Shown here in pieces: positions 55,840-64,000 of a stretch of DNA of 64,000 bases. Source of the DNA: Armillaria gallica (lineage: Eukaryota; Basidiomycota; Agaricomycetes; Agaricales; Physalacriaceae); assembly GCA_037576215.1 (NCBI GenBank), contig JBANDB010000005.1:1860001-1924000 (forward strand). The letters are read 5' to 3'. The position numbers and the translations under genes were made by a program. The stretch's first letter is position 1. Each line of letters starts with the position of its first letter. The notes beneath the pieces were generated by a model. The model was not told where the DNA came from. It saw only the letters and a list, made by a program, of their open reading frames with translations, and ran no database searches.

Positions 55840-56130
55840 CACGCGTATGGTCTCCGAAGCTCCCATCATCCTCTTTCAACAACGACCCTGATACCTTCCG
55901 GCCGCAGAATGAAATAAGCATCCCTCAATGTCCTCGAATTCCCCATCCGATTTACATATTCTGCACTGCGCAGTCGCCTTCAAGCCCTACACAGTCATAA
56001 CGAGACAGAGGCCTGTGCCATCTGTATGTTACTTTAACTATGGTTCATGCAGCACGTAAGCCCTATAATGGTCCTCGACACAAAGGACTTGGTGCAACTA
56101 AGTACTTGAGAACTGCGCCAGCGGATCCGA
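55840..56130 (+). repeat. Module N, partial copy
   Basis: Carries the 'cataccgtacagactgtccacacg', 'gaagctcccatcatcc' and 'aggacttggtgcaacta' landmarks of the module N 5' region, then stops. Confidence 0.5.
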
Positions 56131-58447
56131 ATATTCAATAAATTGAATTTAAAGTTCATTTCTCTGTTATGTCACGTGCTCGCGCATGTGCCGGATTTCG
56201 ATCCGAGTCATCCGCAGTCATGTCGATGCCTTCTATCTATATATCTCTCTCGACCTCTGGGCACGGATGGACGAGCCGTATGTGAGTCTGCTGCGTCCAA
56301 GGATAAAACTGTGAGGAAATTGTGAGGATCCTTGTGCTACTAAGGCGGACCTGAGACGTATTCTGGGCTCTTGCAGCGCGCCCCGTGAAGTATCGATCTT
56401 CGCTCAGTGATCACAGCCTGCGTCGCCCTCGTGGAAATATCGGGACGTGGTACTTACTCAGGTGCGTTGTTCAGCGTTTCGATTTCAAGACTCCTAATGA
56501 TATGACACAATACTTCGATGAAGGGTAGTCCAGCGATCCACTGAGCCCTCAAGCTGCCTCAAGGCCCTTCACGCACGTGCCTATTCTACGGCTCAAAGCA
56601 TGTAGAGGCTTCTATGCCTCATCAAAGATGCATATGTCCAAGAGAGACCGCAGAAGTCGCTCATATATGCACCAGAAGACCCCCTCTGGATGATTACGGA
56701 CTACCACTGCCTCAATATCGATCCTTTCCAGGCGCAGCCAGGCGTATGCCTGTCAATCGAGCACCATCCTTCTCCCTCGGAGGCCGTAGTCGAACCATCT
56801 GAACGCTCTGGACCAGCGGTGCGTGTTTCCTTTTGGCTTCCGCTTTCACTGTTTACCTGACGGCGATTCAGATGATGTGCTGCTCGATACGATGAGATGG
56901 TTGGTCCTATGTGACTGAAAAAATCACAACGACATCCACACGAAGCATTGCTTCGCAAAAGTTCTTGCTGGTCCCGGTGGCTGGTGTGAGAGCTCTGTCG
57001 CATAGCGGTTTAAGCGCCTTCCTGGGTACAGGCGATACACGCGGTGATAAGGAAGAGCCTGGTCGCGAAGCCGGACATTACTTCCGCTGGAGAAGTGGTG
57101 TGTCGGTAGCCCGTCTAATCATGGCACTGCGCACCTTGGCCTCGTACCAATGCTACTAGCGGACAAAAGGTCATCCACACCACCCCATTGTTTCGCCCTA
57201 ACCCGACCGGCGGTGCTGATATAGTCACGGACGGGGTTGCTCGTTGAAGACGACACAGCGAACCTTTTCGCGTGTCGCCCAATGTTATTTCGTTCGTTCA
57301 TCAGCAGGATTATTCAGCCAATTCCGGGCTGTCTCCTTCGGCCCCGAAGTTTGGCGTAGCTCCTTCTCCGTCGGGTCTAAGCTATCGCTACAGCCCATTC
57401 ATCGATCGTTCCGGAAAATTGTGCAAAGATGTGGATGATATGCCACCAACACTGTCCGCTTTTCCCCAGCGCTAAGAAGATTCTTAGGCTCGGTGTCGCT
57501 TAAACTGGACGATCCCCCTTTGAGCAAAAGCATCCAATCGCGACTGTGACTCGTCAATGCCCTCCCTGAGATAGCTTCCGCAGGCAGTGAATGGGACGCT
57601 GCAGTACTTTTGGCACGATCCAAGATCCAGATCCCCGCTATTGTATACCTAGAATTCAGTCTTCGAAATGCTATGGAACACTACCCTTCGACTCGTAAAG
57701 GTTCATCATGGACGGGCGGGATCCATTTTCGAAACTGTATGCTTTGCACAGCAAAAGAAGGGCCGCTCTCTATTTTTCGCTTTTTTCGATGATTAGCGCC
57801 TTGTGACAAATCGAACCACTGTTTACTTACCTTATGCTCCTCCCTCTTCCGTGCTTAGTGAGCAGTACCTTTTGTTGAGCAGGCGGGATCGATTTGTCAG
57901 GCAGGACTGCTTACTCTAGCAGTATAGATCAGCGATTATACCCTATTATACCTGGTTCCGTGTTGTCTGTCTTCAGCGCTTACTCCACTCCCAACCCTCC
58001 CGACAGATTTGGCAAAATGTGCTTTTGCCTGTACGAATATACCCGGTCCCTCGTTTTCAACGTGTGAAAAACGAAGAGTGCTGAGAACGTCGCAAAGTTG
58101 TAGAAGGCGAATGGAAGCTTAAAGATGTCTGGGGGGTATGTATGTATCAATTATGTTTGATTCAGAGATCAACAGGCTGCCATAAAATTTCTGCTACAAT
58201 TCCTTAGTATCCTACTTTTCTAATTATTCTCGAATGTAAACCCCAAAAGAATTCGAAAGAAGGGTAAACAAGGGTATCAGCATAATAAACAGGACTATCG
58301 AAGCATGTCGAAGATACAAAGGAAATCGCTCTGCACGCCTTGAACAAGCGTCACAGTCCATACGTACGCACAAAACCCACTATAAGATTCTTGACGTAGG
58401 ATAGCACACTTTCCGCACGGTCTGGCGCTGGTTGGTTTCCTCACATA
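56131..58447. other. Long intergenic or relic stretch
   Basis: No gene can be supported. A stretch at 57,500-57,790 reads partly protein-like on the plus strand (AVLLARSKIQIPAIVYLEFSL, HYPSTRKGSSWTGG) across a frame that lacks a start and has no known motif. The right part should hold the 3' end signals of the minus-strand M gene. Confidence 0.4.
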
Positions 58448-59485
58448 TCAAACAGAAACTGGAGCCATAGGATTTTTGGGCACGATGAGTCCCATCCCAA
58501 TCGCCCAATCATTCCTCCCGCTCTTTTCAATCATCTCGTTTGCCATGAATAATCTCCGCTCATACCTCACCGGCTCTCCCTCCGCACGCACAACACAATC
58601 GAACATTTGCAAACATGACGTCAATGTATTGCAGAGGCCCAAAAGGGCGGACGAGCACAGCAGTAAGCAGGCAATCATTAGGCTCCCCACGGTTGAAACG
58701 TTGAATGCGAGGATGACAGCTGCGTAGACCAGCAGCGTGGCGAAGGAGATGGCAAAACCTTCCACCATTGTCCTATCCCGTAACCACTGTCCAGCCGTGA
58801 CCGTCTTGAGATCATCTACTGATCCTCGTAGACGAATCCATCGATCCTGGCTGAGGAGGATGAGAAGGTCGCCATCTTCCCCTGGCTCGGGTATACCCTT
58901 CCACCCTTTTAAGCTTCTCCGCTTAATGATGACCACATTTATGAGCCTCGACAACATGAACAGACCCAAAACTCCGAGACCCCAAAAATCCCGTATAACA
59001 CCCATGAGCGCTACCACGACACCGGTGAGCACCGGCCCGACGATGTAAAACAGCGTTGCGGGGACACCTGCAACAAAGAACGACTGGAGGTGGCGGTTAA
59101 GAAAGGACAGCTGCTCGTCGCTTGATGGATTTGGATACACGTGTGCTGTGACGAGGTGCCCAGTGCGCCCGATGGTTTGGAGGTAGCTCACAGTGGCGGG
59201 GTTCTCGACGCGAAAAACGTATCCTGTGGTCATGGCGCCTGTAGTAGGGAACTCGCCGTGATTGATGTCGTCTACGGCCTGCTGCCGGTGCATACCAGGT
59301 GCGAGGAGGAAAATGTCGAGGAAGGAGGCTGTGCCCGTCACGGCCGTTCTAGCGGCGACGGTAGGGAGGTCGGCCAGCACGAAGAGCCCCGCAGCCTGTA
59401 AGATGATGTGCTGTGAGGATATGGACAACTTGCTCAACATGATGAGAATTTGAGAAGGATTAGGAGAGGAAAAAGGATTGAGCAT
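58448..59485 (-). CDS. Family M integral-membrane protein, intact copy l
   Basis: An open frame of 345 codons on the minus strand. The conserved start is probably MLSKLSIS at 59,440 (330 residues), since the preceding 15 codons have no counterpart. It contains VTGTASFLDIFLLAPGMHRQQ-type sequence, TTGYVFRVENPATVSYLQ, hydrophobic segments around FFVAGVPATLFYIVGPVLTG, GLGVLGLFMLSRLINVVI, FATLLVYAAVILAF and LMIACLLLCSSALLGLC, plus LLILLSQDRWIRLRGS, VTAGQWLRDRTMV and VRAEGEPVRYERRLFMAN. It has no surrounding R, N or Q modules and the cleanest motifs, so it may be the ancestral locus or the best-constrained copy. Function unknown. Confidence 0.83.
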   Translation of the reverse strand: MLNPFSSPNPSQILIMLSKLSISSQHIILQAAGLFVLADLPTVAARTAVTGTASFLDIFLLAPGMHRQQAVDDINHGEFPTTGAMTTGYVFRVENPATVSYLQTIGRTGHLVTAHVYPNPSSDEQLSFLNRHLQSFFVAGVPATLFYIVGPVLTGVVVALMGVIRDFWGLGVLGLFMLSRLINVVIIKRRSLKGWKGIPEPGEDGDLLILLSQDRWIRLRGSVDDLKTVTAGQWLRDRTMVEGFAISFATLLVYAAVILAFNVSTVGSLMIACLLLCSSALLGLCNTLTSCLQMFDCVVRAEGEPVRYERRLFMANEMIEKSGRNDWAIGMGLIVPKNPMAPVSV

Positions 59486-60760
59486 GTTCGGGGTGCTAAG
59501 TACTGAAAAGATGAACGTAGGAAGTAAACGTGTTGGGGCGTGGGATCCGAATATCCATTCATTACATCACAAGGGCTGAAAGGCTGTGCTCCTTCAAGTT
59601 GCCTTATATCACTAATTCCACTGAAATCTCCGCCTCGTTCGCAGGTTCTTATGACTCGAACAGCTTCACACAAAGCACGACTTCATCGTGTTCGGTGGCA
59701 GGTTCATGCCATTGGCCCAAAAACGCGAGGCCCCAGTCCCCAGGCTGTGTCGGACTTCCATCACACTGCTGTTAACTCGCATCGCCTTTGTACGTATGGA
59801 AAAGGCAAGCTATTCATTTCAGCGCTTAGTACAGTTTTAGATTAGCACGCTTAGTGCCCGCTGTCAGCGAAGCAGGTGATCATTGCCAGCATTTACTATC
59901 ACACAAAAAATGCCGGCGTCTTATCAGTAGTTCCAGTGACTATAAGTATCCGCCGAACGTGCATGGGAGCCATGAGATATTCCTGTGTCTTCCACATGTC
60001 AACAAAGATCGTCTTCCCGTGACATCAAACGATGTATGTCAGAAAAGAAACCATAATTTTGGGGGCGTTACGTTTGACAGGCGCTCGACTATGTTAAGCA
60101 TCCTCTGTGGCGTCAGTTGTAGTTCAAAGTTGTGATGTAATAGCAAAGTGGTGGTGCAAATAATGTATACAAATTCTGGCAGGCACAAAGGGTGGCAACC
60201 TGTCCGTAGAGGTCAGAAAACACCAGGGCTCAGAGAGACGAGTAATGAGAGCGACGAGTACATTGGAGAGCGAGGTATAGATGTCTATTTGAAGGGACGG
60301 ACGAAAGGAGGAATTGGAAGTTCTATCTGAGTCCTATCATGATAGGCGAGTATTTATTATACGAGGCGCAGAATTGGATAAAAACGGAAGCAAAATTTAG
60401 TCCGGGAATGACGTCATTGATTTACGTCACTGTCAGTAAGGACGTAAGGACAAAGGGGTCGAGCCTCGGAAGCCTGCCCTAGAGCACACGTGATTACAGG
60501 ATCACTATGATTCCAACGCTCCCATCGCAACTTGTTACTTGCAAGTGCGCAAGTTCGCATCTCCCACTATTTGCCACGCCTTAAGGAAATGCACGTACAT
60601 GTTAGCATCTAGATACGGTCTGGGGAGCGGGCCGAAAAATTCTGGCCTTCAACACGAATCTTTCTCTGGTCGAGTCTGCTCTACCTATTGTGTTTGTTCT
60701 ACAAGGGACAGGTTTAAGGACTGGTTTATTCTAAGCTCTCGGCAACTCTGAGAATTGTGG
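59486..60760. other. Upstream region of copy l, no gene seen
   Basis: The promoter of the minus-strand M gene should lie in the first few hundred bases. Plus frames of 80-101 codons at 59,530-59,845 are antisense or upstream of M and have no motifs. The rest contains no recognisable gene or repeat. Confidence 0.45.
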
Positions 60761-60776
60761 GGAAAATGACGAACGG

Positions 60777-62135
60777 ATGAATAAAAAGAGCAGCTTGTTT
60801 TCTGTTTGCGTAGTCCGTGCCGTGATATGTGCGTCACAACTATCTAACTCTTTCTATTCCCGCTACCTTGGTAGTGGGTCTCTGGAGAACGCTAATGGCA
60901 CTCAGTTTTGCGGTAGATTCGTGGGATCTAATTCATTCTTGTGCCTCCTGAATAGATAATTAAAATGTGGAGCGTTGACGTTTGTCACACGCTCTTCTCG
61001 TTTCTTGTTATGTCGCCTCCTGGATCAGATGATTAAAACCACGCGCTCTTTTGCTTTCACTTTATGTCGCTTCCTTGTAATTGGGAGGGTTTCGTTTCCT
61101 TTGTCTCCGTTGGCTATTGGTATTCGCTATGCTCCCAAGTACCTGCACGCTCAACGGAGTACCTTCTTCGGTTTTCATCTCCCTCGAGAATTTTCGGTCT
61201 TCTTCAAAAACCACGTCTGGTATCTCCACCATAATGCTGGTGACGTCTCGGGGTTCATTCCAGACAAAGGTTTCCTTGGTCAAAGCAGCAGGAGGTTCAT
61301 CGGATGTTTCTCTGGGATTAGATTGGTTTATAGCCTTGCTGAATTCTGCACATGATGGCGGTGAGTGCTTCTGTTCACGCTCATTTTTACATGGCCTTAT
61401 CTGTAGTTAGGGTCAGTGCCATTCGAATTGAACAGCCTTCGCTCTATGTACAGGCTTTTTTGCCTTCCGAACTCCCCATCCTTTTTCAAGCGACTGTCGT
61501 TCGACTCTCTCTTGTATGAACTGGCAGCTCACGGCGTACTGCACAAGACTGTGTGTGGGCAAGACCATCTCTTCCAGAACCTGCTCGTTGAGCATTTTCT
61601 ATCCGGCATGTGTTCGTCTCTTAACGGACCCTCTTGCCGGTCCTACGTTCTGGCGTGTCATAGCGGTCGTGTCCGGGCCCCCGCTTTGTTCCTGTCTGTC
61701 TTGCGGTATACCGATGTCTTGAGGACATTGCCTGCACCGGCACTGTTGCCCTTTTGGCGCTTTCTCGCTTCATCTGCCACGTGCGAGAATAAACGGCGAA
61801 CCGCTATAGAAGGCTTACAACAACGCTTGGCGCTCGTTCGTTACCTTCCGTACAAGGGTACAGTCACTTATATGGCTGCCATGTTTGACAGTCACTTTGA
61901 GACGTTGCCCAGGAAAGACCTCGTTACAATGGCGGAAGCGCATGGTCTCTCGTTGGGTATTGTCAATTTGTCAGTTGATGAATTGAGAGATACCCTTAGT
62001 GACCACGTATTTGGGGGTGGTTGTGCGGAACGGCTCTCTCTATCTATTGCGAGGATACCGGTGGGCTGCTTAGACTGCTTGCATGAGTTTTTTTTTTCTG
62101 ATAAAGTTAGGAGTCGTAATAGGCGTTCTTAGTTT
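60777..62135 (+). pseudogene. 5' part of a large transposon-associated gene, exon structure unresolved
   Basis: Successive open pieces: KSSLFSVCVVRAVICASQL (60,783-60,842); a stretch ending VSLGLDWFIALLNSAHDG (about 61,300-61,358), reminiscent of the tail of retropepsin-like domains; a possible intron at about 61,359-61,406 (GTGAGT..CTGTAG) leading to VRVSAIRIEQPSLYVQAF; then a 238-codon frame (61,416-62,132) with LYELAAHGVLHKTVCGQDH, SHFETLPRKDLVTMAEAHGLSLG and ELRDTLSDHVFGGGC. The last motif has the helix-turn-helix look of SAP-like repeats. One frame change near 61,510 separates the pieces. It could be the front of the gene that continues at 62,268. Confidence 0.35.
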
Positions 62136-62267
62136 CGGTTCGGATCTTGTCAATGTTATTGTCAGAAGTTACCATACAAATGGAGGCATGTGATTCTCAA
62201 TGTTCCGAGTTGGCATAAATAGTTTCACCGGTACCCAGGTATTTCATTAGCTCTCTCCATCTGCGCT

Positions 62268-64000
62268 ATGTTGAATATCGTTTCATTGGAGGGTGGACCT
62301 GTCCGCCCTTGTTTTACTCAGCATCAGTCATCTTTTGTGTCTCGAAATTGGTTACGTGAGCGTGGGTTGCCTGATGACGTGCGGCACAATTTGCTTTTGC
62401 AGTGCATCGGCCCTACTGGATCGATTGTCTTTCTTATGCCGTTGGCGCCTATGGATATCGCTTCGTTTGATGTATCTCTCGGCAGCGATGTTTTTGCATA
62501 CTATAATGAAGTCCTCGTATCTATGACTGCAACTGCTGGTACGTGAACATAATGCCTTCTTCGTATAATATTTTGCCTGACCAATGTTCCTTAGATATGG
62601 AAGAGCGCGGTCACGACATGGATGTTGATTTACCTTTGTCTTTGAACGGTGAGAATAGTGACGCTGGCGAGGCGATGGATATATTTCAGATACTTGGTAC
62701 GGGTGTTCTTTTTTCGCTACTTGTGTGTTTGCTTAACTGCGATTCTTAGATCGTGATTATCCTGTTGACCATACTTGTCAGTCTGAAAATATCTTTGCTT
62801 CGGGTGAAGGTGTACAACCAAGTCCTCTAGCCTCGGGCGGGGGCCATCGTTTCTCTGCGGAGGTCGATGAACCGGCCACGGGCTTTGAATTGTCATCGTG
62901 CTCTGGGCAAGGAACGGCGTTGGCTGTTTCTGTAATTCACGGGATGTTGTTTGGACGTGCACTTACAGGATGCCGTAGCTTGGTGTTTACTTCTGATATT
63001 GAATGCCTTATTTACAGTGCTGGCCTTCATGGTCTATCTTTGTCGCAGGATTGTACCGTTGTTGAGTATCAATATGCATTACTTAGTCACGTATTAATGG
63101 GCCAGTGCTATGATCGTCGTTCAATTGAGAAGACTCACGCGTCTGGCCGTGTGCAGGACGTTTCGACTTGCATTAATGTCGCTGCGGGTTTCTGTTCTTC
63201 ACAGTCTTTGAGTAGAACGTTACTAGAATATGTGCTCTCGTATTCGGAGAGAACTGCACATTTAACTATGCCCAAACTGAAGGTTATTACATCAGCACTG
63301 GGCTTAGATTCTAAGATATCGTCTCACCCTTCTCGAAGGGAGTATTTAGGTGCTTTGCAGACTTTGTGTGAGGGCATGTCCTCATCCGACGTTCTCGATG
63401 AATGCCTTCCTTCACTACCTCGAGAGACGCTGCTGATGCTCGCAAACTGTCACAAATTAGATGTCACGGGCTGTCGCAATCTTCGGGACCTTCGGGGGGT
63501 GGTGTATGAACATTTGAAATCCTCGTCTTGTTCTAAGCAGTATAGGAACTCTTCTGATCATGTTATTGACGGCGCAGAGAGTTCCACTACAGTCGAGGAT
63601 TTGGTTCATGGTGATGTTCGATCCATTGAAGACGAGCGTCGGGATATTGTTCTTAATGGGATGAAATCTGCAGCGAAAACATTGTCGTTGAAGGCTTGTC
63701 GCCGTGTTATGAGATTACACGGTTTTACCCTTCCCGACGATACTAGTTCACGACGTCTAGGAAGTAAGTCTCCTGGCGTTAAACAATATCGTAAATGTGT
63801 TGAAAGAAACATAGATTCTATTCGGAAGGCTAAAAGGCTGGAAGATTATATGTCTACACGCTCGCAAATGAGAGCTGATGGCGCCGACGAGTCCCTTCGA
63901 TATTTTCAATCACGGTTGGACTATTTACGAGGTACATGGCCATCCATTCCATCGACTTCATTCAAGGACGAGCTTGTAAAGAACTTTATGGAAGCTACAG
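62268..64000 (+). CDS. Large spliced gene running off the window, transposon-associated type
   Basis: Three exons join cleanly: 62,268-62,538, 62,595-62,696 and 62,750 to beyond 64,000, with 56- and 53-bp introns (GTACGT..TTAG, GTACGG..TTAG). The last exon is open for more than 415 codons. Visible parts are VSLEGGPVRPCFTQHQSSF, an acidic linker (MEERGHDMDVDLPL..GEAMD), LPRETLLMLANCHKLDVTGC followed by NLRDLRGVVYEHL (a repeat of the HFETLPRKDL..EAHGL..DELRDTL unit upstream), and a basic region (KQYRKCVERN, SIRKAKRLE). The repeated small helical unit recalls the N-terminal parts of Agaricomycete Helitron-type proteins, but no Rep or helicase motif is in the window. Coding status is well supported; function is not. 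Confidence 0.65.

Noticed and set aside
1..64000. CRISPR arrays, rRNA genes, prophage or bacterial operons
   Set aside because: No regularly spaced short repeats, no rRNA-like blocks and no bacterial gene organisation were seen; all evidence is for a fungal genome.

Overview
The window looks like a gene-poor, repeat-rich accessory region of a filamentous basidiomycete, most likely an Agaricomycete. The evidence is short spliceosomal introns of about 46-60 bp; a multi-pass membrane protein of the 'WSCLATIFACTW ... PPGALEEIDWTRYIPHI' type; an Agaricomycete-style MYND protein; an NLR-like protein with a C2-like N-terminus and a NACHT NTPase; and a chromodomain Gypsy element. I saw no bacterial-type operons, CRISPR arrays, rRNA genes or convincing tRNA genes. 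Product names come from motifs read by eye; no database search was possible.

Two blocks (about 1.4-27.1 kb and 49.2-59.5 kb) are built from repeated copies of the same segments. The recurring landmark is an uncharacterised integral-membrane family, here called family M, with motifs TGTASFLDI..APGMHRQQ, GYVFRVENPATVSYLQ and LLSQDRWxRLxGS..D.KxVTAGxWLRD, followed by about four hydrophobic segments. Four copies are open (21,983-22,999 +, 26,239-27,120 +, 53,845-55,032 +, 58,448-59,485 -); at least eight more are fragments or pseudogenes. Around them recur a segment ending in a PPLEEEL peptide (module R), a segment with the peptide RRVHRVMKEAYPE..PWYAALF (module N), and one with FFVRGTSPQRIVYLDDTF (module Q). 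The order R, N, M, Q, M is repeated, so these are segmental duplications followed by decay. One M pseudogene (8,803-14,481) is split by about 4.5 kb of foreign sequence that carries a decayed MYND gene and a largely intact WSCLATIFACTW-family gene.

The centre (about 27.1-41.9 kb) is AT-rich, CpG-poor nested transposon sequence. An outer LTR element (27,900-41,771) has a 5-bp target duplication GGCAT on both sides, an intact 3' LTR and only a stub of the 5' LTR. It holds decayed chromovirus-type Gypsy pol (PR, RT, RNase H, integrase, chromodomain), a 1.65 kb insertion between RNase H and integrase, remnants of a cysteine-peptidase-like gene and an opposite-strand gene, and a complete nested 1,540-bp element (28,368-29,907). 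That nested element has 152-bp LTRs, TACCA target duplications, a single Copia-type gag ORF and no pol: a TR-GAG-like non-autonomous retrotransposon.

To the right lie a four-exon C2-NACHT gene (45,162-42,160, minus) and a 2.17 kb non-coding element with near-perfect terminal inverted repeats (46,174-48,347). The right-hand edge (about 60.8-64.0 kb) holds the start of a large spliced gene that runs off the window and resembles transposon-associated Agaricomycete proteins. The M-family genes, the NACHT gene and the window-end gene are the best candidates for expressed loci; most of the rest is relic DNA.
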